From Patulibacter americanus DSM 16676 (GTDB lineage Bacteria; Actinomycetota; Thermoleophilia; Solirubrobacterales; Solirubrobacteraceae): DNA of 64,000 nt. The notes beneath the pieces were generated by a model, which saw only the letters and a list, made by a program, of their open reading frames with translations, made no database searches and was not told where the DNA came from. This document shows, piece after piece, positions 52,204-63,401 of the stretch (position 1 is its first letter; every line of letters begins with the position of its first letter). The translations under genes were made by a program, and so were the position numbers. The stretch covers positions 82,138-146,137 of the forward strand of contig NZ_ATUD01000011.1 of NCBI RefSeq assembly GCF_000420025.1, written 5' to 3'.

Positions 52204-53208
52204 GTGCGGCCGCACGCCACTCGGGTTCAGGACGCCGCCAGACCGAATGCCGTCCACCCCGTGCCCGCCGCCCCGTCCCCGTCCCCGCCGTGCGGGCTCC
52301 TGCCCGACGAGCTGATCCGCTGGTTCGCCGCCCGCCAGGACGATGTCGTCAGCCGCCGCCAGCTCCTGCGCGCCGGAATCTCCGGCCGACAAATCGACGG
52401 GCGGCTCCGGCGGGGGACCCTCCGCGTCGTTCACCGTGGCACCTACGCCGTAGGGGCCGCGCCGCTGTCGTTTCCCGGCCGGCTCTCGGCCGCGATTCTC
52501 GCCTCCCCCGACGGCTCAGTCGTGAGTCATCGCTCCGCCGCGATCCTCCACGGCATGCTGCCGGTGTCGACCGGGCCGGTGCACGTCACCACCCCCTTCC
52601 CCGTCCACGGCCGACCGGGGCTCGTGCTGCACCACTCCACGTCGCTGCACGCGAGCACCACCTCCCGGGACGGCGTGCCTTGCACCACGGTCCCGAGGAC
52701 GCTCGTGGACCTGGCGGCCCTCGACGGACCGGTCGCGACCGAGCGCGCCTGGAGCACGATGGCCAGCCGGCGGGCCCTGCGGCCCCGGGCCATCGAAGAG
52801 GAGCTCGGCCGCCATCGCGACCGGCCCGGAACCCCCACTATCCGCGTCCTGCTCGCACGGCATCGCGCCGTCCTCACAGGTCGCACCCGGAGCGAGCTCG
52901 AACGCGCCGCCCTGCGGATGTGCGCCCGGTTCGAGCTTCCGACCCCGGAGTCGAACGCGTTGGTGGAGGTCGATGGCTCGATCTACGAAGCCGACCTGCT
53001 CTGGCGCTCCGCTGCCGTGGTGGCCGAACTGGACGACTGGGGCACCCACGGACACGCGGGAGCCTTCCGCGACGACCGTACCCGCGACTTCGACCTCGCC
53101 CTGACGGGCTACACAACCGTGAGGCTCCTACGGGACGACGTGACCACCAATGCCCGGCGGACCGCAGCCCGCCTGCGCCGCCTGCTCGAGCGGCGACGAG
53201 CCGGGTGA
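52204..53208 (+). CDS. AbiEi-like (type IV antitoxin-type) protein, solitary
   Basis: About 334 residues. The N-terminal part 'LIRWFAARQDDVVSRRQLLRAGISGRQIDGRLRRGTLRVVHRGTYAVG' is the winged-helix AbiEi antitoxin domain. The C-terminal part with 'YEADLLWRSAAVVAELDDW' resembles the DUF559/Vsr-like nuclease fold. AbiEi represses its operon and neutralises the nucleotidyltransferase toxin AbiEii, but no AbiEii gene is adjacent. Such solitary genes are frequent in this type of actinobacterium. The GTG start at 52204 is uncertain, since a later GTG near 52261 would also keep the domain. A 23-bp perfect inverted repeat follows it. Confidence 0.7.
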   Translation: MRPHATRVQDAARPNAVHPVPAAPSPSPPCGLLPDELIRWFAARQDDVVSRRQLLRAGISGRQIDGRLRRGTLRVVHRGTYAVGAAPLSFPGRLSAAILASPDGSVVSHRSAAILHGMLPVSTGPVHVTTPFPVHGRPGLVLHHSTSLHASTTSRDGVPCTTVPRTLVDLAALDGPVATERAWSTMASRRALRPRAIEEELGRHRDRPGTPTIRVLLARHRAVLTGRTRSELERAALRMCARFELPTPESNALVEVDGSIYEADLLWRSAAVVAELDDWGTHGHAGAFRDDRTRDFDLALTGYTTVRLLRDDVTTNARRTAARLRRLLERRRAG

Positions 53209-53280
53209 CCGGGGGGACCGCGCTCGGGCGAGGGGGCGGAGGCCGGGGCGAGCGCGTCGCCCCGTTCCAGCGCGAGCCCC

Positions 53281-53327
53281 TCTGTGTTGTGGTTTGCCAC
53301 CTCTGAGGTGGCAAACCACAACACAGA
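53281..53327. repeat. Perfect 23-bp inverted repeat with 1-nt centre
   Basis: Left arm 53281-53303 (starting TCTGTGTTGTGGTTTGCC) and right arm 53305-53327 are perfect reverse complements around T53304. Base composition is far more A/T-rich than the surroundings. It lies between the AbiEi-like gene and the convergent carboxyltransferase gene. It could be a terminator, a protein-binding site or a mobile palindrome. Confidence 0.9.
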
Positions 53328-53534
53328 CGCGCCCCGCCACCCTTGACCGCCCCGCCCGGCGCCACGCCACCCGACGCCTTCCCGCCATCCGGGCCCGGCC
53401 CGCGAGCCACGGCCGCGGCCCGCCACCGGAAACGCCCGGCCACCCAGAGCCAGCCCGCCACCCGGGGGCGCCCCGCCAACCGAAGCGACGCCGCCACCCG
53501 GAGCCGCCACGCCCCGCAGACCCGCCCCAACCCC

Positions 53535-55109
<1,575 letters not shown>

Positions 55110-55491
55110 GAGGCCGGGGATGCTATCCGCGCGGGGGAACGATGTGCCGCGCGGCGGGTCCGGATCGGACCGGCGGTAGGACTCCGGGGCCGGGCCGGGT
55201 GGACGGGGTCCGCGGTCTACGTGCGCGTAGGGCGGTCGTAGCGACCGGCGCGACGCACCCCGGCCGACGGCCGCCCGAGACGCCCGGTGAACAGCCCCGC
55301 CGCCCCTGTTCACCCTTCTTCACCACCCCGTGACAGCCGCGCAACATGTTTGCGGCGTACAAGGACGGAGAGTGACCCGGTCGCCTCGCGCCGGTCCCCC
55401 CGGTGCGTGGGTGCGACCCGCGGACGGCACCCACCAGGACGCCCGCGACCCCGCACCAGGCGGCCGTTCCCCCTACCCCACAGGAGTTCCG
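55110..55491 (+). other. Intergenic region before the large secreted protein
   Basis: About 380 bp. It contains an imperfect palindrome around AACATGTT (55336-55356, arms GCCGC / GCGGC) and a possible start region at GTACAAGG shortly after. It ends with a good AGGAG ribosome site before the GTG at 55492. The long leader may be regulatory; I see no known riboswitch. Confidence 0.45.
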
Positions 55492-58400
55492 GTGTCCGGA
55501 CCCCGTACCCCTGCGCGCCGTCGTTGGCGCGCCCCCGCGGCCGCCTTCGCGGTCGCCGTCGCCCTGCCCTCAGCGGCCCACGCCGCCCAGCCGCTGTCCC
55601 TCGTGGACGACCGGGAGCCCCTCGGCCCCGGCATCGAGCTGGCCCACGAGCACTACCTGGCCGCCACGGGCTGGGTCGACCGTCAGGTGCTGACCGTCGA
55701 CCTCGCCAACCCCGCGGTCACGACCGACCTCCTGCATGCGGAGAAGATCGCTCAGGGCTCGGCGCTCTCCAAGCAGGCCAACGCTGCCGGCGCGGTCGCC
55801 GGCGTGAACGGCGACTTCTTCGACATCGGCAACTCCGGGGCCTCGCTGGGCTTCGAGATCGCCGGCGGCAACCTCCGCAAGAGCGGCACGCGCACGAACG
55901 GCCAGTCCGTCGGCGTGACGCAGGGCGGCATCGGCCGCCTGATGAACCTGGCGCTGTCGGCCAAGGCCACCTTCGGTGGGACCGACCACCCGATCGCGGG
56001 CTACAACAAGGTCGGCGTCGACACGAACACCATCGGCGCCTACACGTCGGACTGGGGCGCCTACGACCGCCAGGCGAACCTGGGCGGCAAGCCGCCCGTG
56101 GAGAGCGTCGCCGAGGTCTGGGTCGCCGACGGCAAGGTCGTCAAGGCCGCCACGGAGCCCGGCGCCGGCAAGGGCACGCTGCCCGAGGGGACCACCGCGC
56201 TCGTCGGCCGCGAGGGCCAGGCGACCACGCTGCGCACTCTGCAGGTCGGCGACGCCGTCGCGCTGAGCTACGCGGTCAGCCCGGAGATGGAGGACCGCTT
56301 CAAGTTCGCGGTCGGGACCGACGCGCAGCTCGTCCGCGGCGGCGCGACCGTCCCGGACGCCGAGGCCAACGCCGGCGCGTCCGGTGCGGCCGTGGCCCCG
56401 CGCACCGCCATCGGGTTCAAGAACGGCGGCCGGACGATGATCCTCATGACCGTCGACGGCGTCGGCGGCACCGGCAAGGCCGGCGCGACGCTGCCGCAGG
56501 TCGCGACGATGATGCACGAGCTCGGCGCCGAGACGGCCGTCAACCTCGACGGCGGCGGCTCCACCACGATGGTCGGCCGCGGCCTCGGCGCGTTCGACGC
56601 CACGGTCCGCAACACCCCGTCCGACGGCAACGAGCGCGCCGACCCCAACGGCGTCGGCGTCTTCGTCACCCCCGGGAACGGCCGGGTCGAGGACCTCGTC
56701 GTCACCCCGAGCGGCGACAAGGCGAAGGTCTTCCCGGGCCTCCACCGCACGCTGAAGGTGGCGGCGGTCGACAACCACCAGGTCCCGGTGGAGCTCGACC
56801 GCGGCGACGTCCGCTGGTCCGCCACGGAGGGCAGCGTCGACAACGGGGCGTTCCGCGCGCCGGCCTCGGCCGCGCGTGCGGTCACGGTCCGCGCGACCAC
56901 CGACACCGCGCGTACGGACGCGAAGATCCGCGTGCTCGGCAAGCTGCGCACGCTCGAGCTCTCGAGCCGCCGCCTGTCGATCCCGGACGTCGCGACCGCC
57001 CCGGTCACGCTGAAGGTCACGGGCCGCGACGCGCACGGGTTCTCCGCGCCGATCGAAGCCGCCGACCTGGACCTGGACTTCGACGCGAACGTGGTGAAGG
57101 TCCAGCCGCAGGGCGACGCGCTGCGCGTCACCCCGGTGGCCAAGGGCGGCACGCTCATCACGCTCAAGGTGGGCGGCGAGACGGTGAAGCTGCCGACGAC
57201 CGTCGGCGTCGAGACCGAGACGCTCCACGAGTTCGACGACCCGGCCGAGGTCTCCGCCTGGACGCCGAACGGCACCACCGGGTTCGAGAAGAAGCTCTCC
57301 CTGGCCCCGGAGGGCCTGCGCCTGGACTACGCGCTGCAGCGCAACATGGGCGTGACCCGCAACGCCGCCGCGAAGCCGCTGAACGTCCCGGGTCAGCCGC
57401 TGCGGATCCGCTGGCGCGTGTGGTCGGAGAACGCCACGGAGTACTCCAACATGACGTGGATCGACGGCGAGGGCGCCAGCAAGGCGCAGCTGTCGCCCGG
57501 CGTGAAGGCCGGCTGGAACGACATGGTGTGGACGCTCCCGAGCGACACGAAGTTCCCGGTCAAGGTCACGCAGTTCCAGGTCGTCGAGACGAACACGGCC
57601 CGCCAGAAGGCCGGCGCGATCGTGCTCGACCGCGTGGAGTACGACTACGCGCCCGACGTGGAGATCCCCGCCGAGGAGCCGCTGCGCCCGAACGACCTCG
57701 TCTCGCCCGACGGCAGCACGAACGGTGAGGAGGACTGGCACTTCGAGACGATGTCCGACGTCCAGTTCACCGCCGCGGACCCGACGCTCGCCGCGTCCGG
57801 TGTCGCCGCGATGAAGCGCATCCGTGCCCGCAAGCCCGACCTGGTCGTCCTGAACGGCGACATCACCGACAAGGGCGCGCCCGAGGACCTCAAGCTCGCC
57901 CGCAAGGTGCTCGAGGACGGGGGCTGCGAGCTGATCGAGGCCGGCAAGGAGCCCGCCGCCGACAGCACGCCCGACCACAGCAAGGGCACGGTCCCCTGCT
58001 ACTACGTGCCGGGCAACCACGAGGCCTACGCGCCGACGGGTCAGGGCACGCTCGACGCCTGGAAGGCCGAGTTCGGCGCCCCGTACCGCACGTTCGACCA
58101 CAAGGGCACGCGGTTCGTGCTGCTCAACAGCGCGCTCGGCTCGCTCCGCGGCTCGGACTTCGCGCAGCTCGGCATGTTCGAGGACGCGCTGAAGTCGGCG
58201 GAGGACGACGCGTCGATCGACAACGTCGTCGTCTTCGCGCACCACCCGGTCGACGACCCGGCCGAGACGAAGGCCAGCCAGCTCAACGACCGCAACGAGG
58301 TCGCGCTGATCAAGAAGATGCTCACGGACTTCCGTGAGGACAGCAAGAAGGGCGCGTCGATGGTCGGCTCGCACGCCGCGATCGCGCACGCCCGACAGGA

Positions 58401-59718
58401 GGAGGGCGTCTCGTACTTCGTCCTCCCCGACGTCGGCAAGAGCCCCTACGGCACGCCGGACCGCGGCGGCTTCACGGGCAACTTCGCGTTCTCGATCGAC
58501 CGCGACGCGGACGCCGACGGCCAGTGGCTGACGGCCAACGTGCGGGCGTTCGCGCAGTCGATCACCCTGAACGCCCCGGAGTCCCTCGAGGTCGGCACGA
58601 CCACGGAGCTCTCCGGCACGATCGTGCAGCCCAACGGCACGCGCCAGAACGGCACGCGCACGGTCCCCCTGCGGTTCCCGATGTCGGTCGGGTGGGGCGG
58701 CGAGGGCCTGGCGATCGGCAGCGGTCAGGCCGCGGAGGACGCCGCGCGCAAGGCCGGCAAGCTGGCCATCCTCGACCCGGTCACGCGCAAGCTGACGGGG
58801 CTGAAGACCGGCACGCTGAAGGTCTCCGTGACGAACGACTCCATGCGCGAGTACACGGACGAGGCCTCGCTGGCCCCGGTCACGGCGGAGCGGACGATCG
58901 AGGTCAAGGCCTACGCCGGCCCCGGCCCGCGCTTCTCGGCCAACGTCCCGGTCTTCACGCAGCAGCCGACGGGCACGATCAGCCCGGCGTCGGTCGTGAC
59001 GGTGACGAACGAGGGGGATCAGCCGCTCGAGCTGCGCGGTGCGAAGATCGAGGCTACGGACGCCCAGTCCGCGGGCGACTTCCTGCTGTCGGCCACGACG
59101 TGCGCCGACGGCACGACGATCGCCCCGGGCGCGTCCTGCGAGGTGCTGGTGCGGTTCGCCCCGGCCCGCCGCAACGCCACGTCGAACGCGGAGCTCGTCT
59201 TCGAGACGAACACCGCCGACCGCACGCACCGCGTCGCGCTGAGCGGTCTGAGCACCGACCTGCCGCGCGGTGAGGACGGCACGGACGGCGCCCCGGGCGT
59301 CCCCGGTCCCGTCGGTCCGGTCGGTCCGCAGGGCCCGAAGGGCGACAAGGGCTCGAAGGGGTCCAAGGGTCCGAAGGGCTCCAAGGGCGACAAGGGCGCG
59401 AAGGGCGACCGCGGTCCCCGCGGCATCACCCCGCGCGTCGCGGTCTCCTGCCGCCTGACGAACGGTCGCCGCTCCGTGCAGTGCACGGTCCGGACGACCA
59501 CGCAGGCGGCCAAGCGGTCGAAGGTCAAGGCCACGGTCCGCGTCGCCGGCCGCACCCGCACGCTCACCCGCACCGGTCGCGTGCAGCTGACGGTGAACGC
59601 CGGCAAGCGCCTGAGCACGGCGACCCGCGTGCGGGTCGCCACCGCGATCGGCTCTGCCGACCGCAGCATCACCGTCGTCGCGGGCCGCAAGGCGCGCACG
59701 ACGACCCTGAGCAAGTAG
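55492..59718 (+). CDS. Secreted phosphodiester glycosidase / metallophosphoesterase / collagen-like protein
   Basis: The 1408-residue exported protein is a multidomain fusion. After a signal peptide (about 1-33) there is a phosphodiester glycosidase (NAGPA-type) domain, about 50-390, with '[12 protein letters not shown]' and '[12 protein letters not shown]'. Beta-rich domains follow, then a calcineurin-type metallophosphoesterase (about 745-1010) with 'SDVQFT', 'VLNGDITD', 'YVPGNHEAY', 'FAHHP' and 'GSHAAIAH'. A HYDIN-like domain (about 1140-1255), 18 collagen-like Gly-X-Y triplets rich in Lys (about 1259-1313) and a basic C-terminal domain complete it. The GTG at 55492 has AGGAG 6 nt upstream. 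It is likely attached to or active on cell-surface glycans or phosphoglycans. Confidence 0.9.
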   Translation: MSGPRTPARRRWRAPAAAFAVAVALPSAAHAAQPLSLVDDREPLGPGIELAHEHYLAATGWVDRQVLTVDLANPAVTTDLLHAEKIAQGSALSKQANAAGAVAGVNGDFFDIGNSGASLGFEIAGGNLRKSGTRTNGQSVGVTQGGIGRLMNLALSAKATFGGTDHPIAGYNKVGVDTNTIGAYTSDWGAYDRQANLGGKPPVESVAEVWVADGKVVKAATEPGAGKGTLPEGTTALVGREGQATTLRTLQVGDAVALSYAVSPEMEDRFKFAVGTDAQLVRGGATVPDAEANAGASGAAVAPRTAIGFKNGGRTMILMTVDGVGGTGKAGATLPQVATMMHELGAETAVNLDGGGSTTMVGRGLGAFDATVRNTPSDGNERADPNGVGVFVTPGNGRVEDLVVTPSGDKAKVFPGLHRTLKVAAVDNHQVPVELDRGDVRWSATEGSVDNGAFRAPASAARAVTVRATTDTARTDAKIRVLGKLRTLELSSRRLSIPDVATAPVTLKVTGRDAHGFSAPIEAADLDLDFDANVVKVQPQGDALRVTPVAKGGTLITLKVGGETVKLPTTVGVETETLHEFDDPAEVSAWTPNGTTGFEKKLSLAPEGLRLDYALQRNMGVTRNAAAKPLNVPGQPLRIRWRVWSENATEYSNMTWIDGEGASKAQLSPGVKAGWNDMVWTLPSDTKFPVKVTQFQVVETNTARQKAGAIVLDRVEYDYAPDVEIPAEEPLRPNDLVSPDGSTNGEEDWHFETMSDVQFTAADPTLAASGVAAMKRIRARKPDLVVLNGDITDKGAPEDLKLARKVLEDGGCELIEAGKEPAADSTPDHSKGTVPCYYVPGNHEAYAPTGQGTLDAWKAEFGAPYRTFDHKGTRFVLLNSALGSLRGSDFAQLGMFEDALKSAEDDASIDNVVVFAHHPVDDPAETKASQLNDRNEVALIKKMLTDFREDSKKGASMVGSHAAIAHARQEEGVSYFVLPDVGKSPYGTPDRGGFTGNFAFSIDRDADADGQWLTANVRAFAQSITLNAPESLEVGTTTELSGTIVQPNGTRQNGTRTVPLRFPMSVGWGGEGLAIGSGQAAEDAARKAGKLAILDPVTRKLTGLKTGTLKVSVTNDSMREYTDEASLAPVTAERTIEVKAYAGPGPRFSANVPVFTQQPTGTISPASVVTVTNEGDQPLELRGAKIEATDAQSAGDFLLSATTCADGTTIAPGASCEVLVRFAPARRNATSNAELVFETNTADRTHRVALSGLSTDLPRGEDGTDGAPGVPGPVGPVGPQGPKGDKGSKGSKGPKGSKGDKGAKGDRGPRGITPRVAVSCRLTNGRRSVQCTVRTTTQAAKRSKVKATVRVAGRTRTLTRTGRVQLTVNAGKRLSTATRVRVATAIGSADRSITVVAGRKARTTTLSK

Positions 59719-59789
59719 GTCCGCGAGGGTCCGCCGCGTCCTGCGGGGCGCGGCGGCACCCTTCGCCCCGCGATGCCAGCATGGGTCCC

Positions 59790-60599
59790 ATGCGCATCCC
59801 GGTCCTCCGCTCCGTCGCCGTGGCGATCCCGGTCGCCCTGGCCTCCCTCGCGGGCGCCTCGGGCGCCGCCGCACACGGGGGCACCACGCTCGCCGAGGGC
59901 GGGACGGGCGGCGTGACCGTGCTGCTCCAGGCGGCCGAGACGACGACGCAGACGGGCAAGCCGGCCGTCGACCTGTCCACGGTGCTGAACGGCCCGGGCA
60001 CCGGCTCGAAGGCCACGGTCACCCTGTGGATCCGCCCGTCCGGCGGCAAGACGTTCAAGGTCACGACGGACCGCGACGCCCAGGGCGTCGCCCACCAGGA
60101 CGTCGCCACGGCCGGTCGCGGCAGCTGGCGCGACTGGGACGTCTCGGCCGTCGTGGCGCTCAGCTCGGGCAAGCGCCTGCGCGTGAGCAACGCCGAGGCG
60201 AACCCGCCCGGCCCCGAGCCCGCCGCCACCGCCGGCGGGGGAGCGTCGGGCGCGGACGGCGACGAGGCCTCGGCCGACCCGGGGACGACCACCGACGCGG
60301 GCGGCGCGTCGGCCGGCGGGACGTCGGGTGGCGTCGCGCCCGGTGCGGGGGCCGCCGACGACGACACGACCGCCGACGCGGACGGGGCCGGCGCGGACGG
60401 CACGGGTGGCGAGAGCGCCGACAGCGCCGAGGGCGGCGAGGCCTCGGCCGCCGACGGCACGAGCGGCGCCGCCGCCGAGGAGCTCACCGACGTGACGGGC
60501 GAGAGCGACGGTGCCCCGGGCTGGGTGCTCCCGAGCGCCATCGTGATCGCGCTCGCGGCCGTGGTGTTCGTGGTCGTCCGCCGCCGCCGCGCGAGCTAG
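59790..60599 (+). CDS. Exported membrane-anchored protein of unknown function
   Basis: The 269-residue protein has a signal peptide cleaved near 'SGAAA-HGGTT' and a beta-rich domain of about 110 residues ('GGVTVLLQAAE', 'VTLWIRPSGGKTFKVTTDRD', 'DWDVSAVVALSSGKRLRVSN'). A long Asp/Ala/Gly-rich linker follows, then a C-terminal span 'VLPSAIVIALAAVVFVVVRRRR'. This is a type I surface protein with a stalk. A histidine would be the first residue of the mature protein, as in CopC-type copper binders, but no other copper motif is clear. The ATG at 59790 or the one 9 nt upstream could be the start. Confidence 0.7.
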   Translation: MRIPVLRSVAVAIPVALASLAGASGAAAHGGTTLAEGGTGGVTVLLQAAETTTQTGKPAVDLSTVLNGPGTGSKATVTLWIRPSGGKTFKVTTDRDAQGVAHQDVATAGRGSWRDWDVSAVVALSSGKRLRVSNAEANPPGPEPAATAGGGASGADGDEASADPGTTTDAGGASAGGTSGGVAPGAGAADDDTTADADGAGADGTGGESADSAEGGEASAADGTSGAAAEELTDVTGESDGAPGWVLPSAIVIALAAVVFVVVRRRRAS

Positions 60600-60601
60600 A
60601 C

Positions 60602-60613
60602 GGGCCCGGGCCC
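60602..60613. terminator. Palindrome between convergent genes
   Basis: GGGCCCGGGCCC is a 12-bp self-complementary sequence between the stops of the exported protein and the glycosyltransferase. It may contribute to termination, though it lacks a loop. Confidence 0.3.
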
Positions 60614-62190
60614 TACGGCCGAACGATCACGGAGCGGTCGCTGCGCCCGAGCAGCCCGATCACCGCGGCGGGCGGGACCGGCACCGGGACGGGCGAGGTC
60701 CACACGTAGACGCGGAACTGGTCGTCGCGCTCGATCCGTGTGAGCTTGAGCCGCGGGTCGAGCGGCGGGAGCGCCGGGGCCGGCGCGGCGGGCGGGCCGG
60801 GCTCGCCGGCCTCGTCGGGGCGGTCGACGAGCGCGAGGGTGCGGACGTTCTGCACGGCCTCGACGGGCTGGGGCACGAGGGTCGGCTCGTACCAGGTGGC
60901 CGCGGGCTCCTGGTAGTGCGAGATCAGCAGCAGCTCGGGCCCGGGACCCTTCGCGGCCCGGAGCGCGCCGCGCCAGTCGTCGCGCTGGTAGACGGGGGTG
61001 ACGGCGACCGCGACGATCGTCGCGACCTGCACCACGCCGGCGATCCCGACGGCGATCAGCGCGGGGCGACCGAGCCGCCACGCGCCGAGCGCCGCGAGTG
61101 CGACGAGCGGAGGCAGCAGGACGACGTAGTTGCGGGTCAGGACCACGTCGAACCCGGCGAGCAGCCCCAGCAGGGGCAGCACCCAGATCGCGACGACCAT
61201 GCCGAGCACGGCGGTGCCGCGGGTCGGACGACCGTCGCGCGGCCAGGCGGCGGCGAGCACGAGGACCACGGCGGCCACGCCGAGGATGGCCCCGAGCACG
61301 TACTCCGCGGGTCCGTTGTAGCCCACGACGAACTGCTTCGGCGTCTCGATCAGCCGCGACCCGAGGCCCTTGACGTTCGAGATCGCCTCGTACATCGCCG
61401 TCGACTGCTGGCGCTTGGCGATCGGCAGCAGCACGGCCGCGGCGACGACGGACGCCACGAACGGCGGGAGTAGCGGGCGCAGCGCGGCGAGGCCCTGCCG
61501 GCCGGGGACGGCCCGCCCTGCGAACCCGGCCATCGGCCCGCGCACGGCCAACAGCGCGAGCGCGCCCCAGCCGACGACGAGCAGCAGACCCCCGAAGTAG
61601 TGCGTCCAGGTCGCGGCGACGGCGGCGAGCGCCCACAGCCACAGGTGGCGACGCGACGGCGCGTCCATCGCGGCCAAGAGCGCCGCCCACGCCGCGGCGG
61701 CGAACAGGATCAGCAGCGCGTAGGAGCGCGCCTCCTGCGAGAACCACTGCGCCAACGGGTTGATCGCGACGAGCGCACCGGCGACGAGGGCCACGGCCGC
61801 GGGAGGAACGGCGGCGGAATCCCGTCCGAGCCGCCGCGTCAGCGCGACGACCGGCACCACCGCGAGGGCGCCGGCCACGGCGGAGAGGGAGCGGAGTCCG
61901 AACTCGCTCACGCCGAACACGCGCGTCCACAGCCAATCGAGCAGGTAGAAGAGCGGCGGGGTGTTCTCCGTCTTCTGGATCGTCGACCAGGCGTGGCCGA
62001 GCGTGCCGTCGACGATCCGCCCGGAGTAGACCTCGTCGAGCCAGAAGCTCTGGACGCCCGCCGTCGGCAAGCGGAGCAGGAGCGCGACGAGGACGAGTGC
62101 GCCGACGGCGAGGAGCTCGCGACGGTGGGAGCCCTGCGCCGGCACCGCGTCGCCGTGCCCCTGCGGCCGGACGTCGTCCGCGCCGCCCAT
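60613..62190 (-). CDS. GT39-type (ArnT-like) membrane glycosyltransferase
   Basis: The 525-residue polytopic protein has about eleven spans. Its first loop motif 'QSFWLDEVYSGRIVDGTLGHAW' carries the acidic catalytic region of GT-C fold enzymes, and 'TENTPPLFYLLDWLWTRVFG' is the second GT39/PMT signature. A C-terminal soluble domain contains 'RDDWRGALRAAKGPGPELLLISHYQ'. It would transfer a sugar from a polyprenyl phosphate carrier to protein or lipid outside the membrane. The ATG at 62190 is 14 nt after the ferritin stop, so the two are probably cotranscribed. Confidence 0.88.
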   Translation of the reverse strand: MGGADDVRPQGHGDAVPAQGSHRRELLAVGALVLVALLLRLPTAGVQSFWLDEVYSGRIVDGTLGHAWSTIQKTENTPPLFYLLDWLWTRVFGVSEFGLRSLSAVAGALAVVPVVALTRRLGRDSAAVPPAAVALVAGALVAINPLAQWFSQEARSYALLILFAAAAWAALLAAMDAPSRRHLWLWALAAVAATWTHYFGGLLLVVGWGALALLAVRGPMAGFAGRAVPGRQGLAALRPLLPPFVASVVAAAVLLPIAKRQQSTAMYEAISNVKGLGSRLIETPKQFVVGYNGPAEYVLGAILGVAAVVLVLAAAWPRDGRPTRGTAVLGMVVAIWVLPLLGLLAGFDVVLTRNYVVLLPPLVALAALGAWRLGRPALIAVGIAGVVQVATIVAVAVTPVYQRDDWRGALRAAKGPGPELLLISHYQEPAATWYEPTLVPQPVEAVQNVRTLALVDRPDEAGEPGPPAAPAPALPPLDPRLKLTRIERDDQFRVYVWTSPVPVPVPPAAVIGLLGRSDRSVIVRP

Positions 62191-62204
62191 GGGGCCTCGG
62201 GTGC

Positions 62205-62741
62205 TCAGAGGTCGCCGCCGGCGGTCGGGGGCGCGCCGGCCTCGACGCCGTCGTCGCCGCCGAACGACTCGCGGGCGAGGAACTCCTCGACCCACAGCGG
62301 GTTGGCCTGCGAGCGCGTGACGGTGGTGAGGAGGTCGCTCATCGTGGAGACCTCCTCCACCTGCTCCTTCAGGAACCACTGGATGAACTGCTCGGACTGG
62401 TAGTCGCCCGTCTCGCGCGCGATGCCGGCCAGGCGGCTGATCTGGTTCGTGACCTCGCGCTCCTGCTCCAGCGCGATCTGCACCGGCTCGACGATGTCGG
62501 CGAACCCGTTGCGCGGCCCGTTGACGGCCGGGATCACGACGTCGGCGTCCTGGTCCATGAGGTACTGGACCATCTTCATCGCGTGCCCGCGCTCCTCGAC
62601 GGCCTGGGCGTAGAAGAACGCGGCGAGGCGCGGCAGCGTGAGCTGGTCGTAGTGGACGGCGACCGCCACGTACTGCTGGCTCGCGGCGAACTCGTTCGCG
62701 ATCTGCGCGTTGAGCGCGTCGACGAAGGCGGGGGCGGGCAT
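62205..62741 (-). CDS. Ferritin
   Basis: The 178-residue iron-storage protein has all ferroxidase residues in FtnA numbering: Glu17, Glu50, His53, Glu94, Gln127 and Glu130. Spacing is that of a bacterial non-haem ferritin, and the C-terminal tail is extended and Gly/Ala-rich. It oxidises Fe2+ and stores it as a mineral. It is leaderless: TACAGT (62748-62753) lies 6 nt before the ATG. The long non-coding region upstream contains large inverted repeats that may be regulatory. The DtxR-type repressor at 19985 is a possible controller. Confidence 0.95.
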   Translation of the reverse strand: MPAPAFVDALNAQIANEFAASQQYVAVAVHYDQLTLPRLAAFFYAQAVEERGHAMKMVQYLMDQDADVVIPAVNGPRNGFADIVEPVQIALEQEREVTNQISRLAGIARETGDYQSEQFIQWFLKEQVEEVSTMSDLLTTVTRSQANPLWVEEFLARESFGGDDGVEAGAPPTAGGDL

Positions 62742-62846
62742 GCGGCCACTGTACTTGGGGGGCGGCAGACGGCGAAGCGGGGCGGGGCGGGCGAGGCGAG
62801 GCGGGAGGCCTCCGGCCCTGCGGCGGCCCTGGGTGGGGCAGCCCAG

Positions 62847-62946
62847 TGCGTCACGTGTTCCGGCCCAGAAGCCATCTGCGGAGAAAACGCCCGCGTGCCG
62901 GCAACTCCTGAAGCAGCGCCGTTGGCGGCCGCGAAAACGTGACGCA
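62847..62946. repeat. 100-bp element with terminal inverted repeats
   Basis: TGCGTCACGT (62847-62856) and ACGTGACGCA (62937-62946) are perfect 10-bp reverse complements about 80 bp apart. The match extends inward to about 19 bp with one mismatch and one gap (TGTTC-CGGCC against TTTTCGCGGCC). The interior has no open frame. It could be a small mobile palindrome or a structured RNA. Confidence 0.6.
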
Positions 62947-62975
62947 GAGGACCGGCTGCACGGCTCGACCGCGCC

Positions 62976-63062
62976 CGAAGCGCACACGCGCTGCGGCGGT
63001 ATGTCCCTCAGGACATATTCCATGCTCCTCACGACATAGCCCCGCGATGCGTGTGCGGTTCG
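62976..63062. ncRNA. Possible structured RNA or regulatory element upstream of the Cys/Lys-rich gene
   Basis: Arms CGAAGCGCACACGC (62976-62989) and GCGTGTGCGGTTCG (63049-63062) pair at 13 of 14 positions, enclosing an inner dyad TATGTCC-CTCA-GGACATA (63000-63017). A later ACATAG (63034-63039) could compete for the TATGT arm. No open frame of note covers it, and it is less G+C-rich than its surroundings. It lies between the divergent ferritin gene and the gene at 63225. Confidence 0.4.
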
Positions 63063-63224
63063 GATGCGGCACTCACGACCTCGCCCCCGCCACGCCTGAC
63101 CGCCCGGCCCCTGTGGCCACGGCAACCCGCGCACCGCCGCCCGTGGCGACGACACCCCACGCGCCGCCCCGCTGCGCCCCATCCCCGCGTGGCGCCTTCC
63201 CCCGCGGGGTACGGTGATCAGGGA

Positions 63225-63401
63225 ATGGCCGACCAGCTCACCGTGAAGAAGAAGTGCTGCAAGAGCGGCCCGCGGTGCAAGAAGTGCCCGGTCGTGTGGA
63301 AGCGGCTCGAGACCGAGGGGCTCGCCGTGCGGATCGACAAGCGCACCTACGAGCCGGCGAAGAAGATTCCCGGCAAGAAGTTCAAGGCCGCCCGCCGGTA
63401 G
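63225..63401 (+). CDS. Small Cys/Lys-rich protein, zinc-ribbon-like
   Basis: The 58-residue protein is very basic and has a compact Cys motif, 'KKCCKSGPRCKKCPVVWKRLE', that could bind zinc. The rest is 'GLAVRIDKRTYEPAKKIPGKKFKAAR'. It resembles short, uncharacterised actinobacterial proteins with CC..C..CP spacing, though I cannot name a family. The ATG follows TACGGT (63210-63215) by 9 nt with AGGGA close to it. A nucleic-acid-binding or ribosome-associated role is possible from the composition. Confidence 0.7.
   Translation: MADQLTVKKKCCKSGPRCKKCPVVWKRLETEGLAVRIDKRTYEPAKKIPGKKFKAARR

Noticed and set aside
55570..59874. 1434-residue minus-strand frame
   Set aside because: It is antisense to the multidomain secreted protein, whose motifs are clear; no domain is recognisable on the minus strand.
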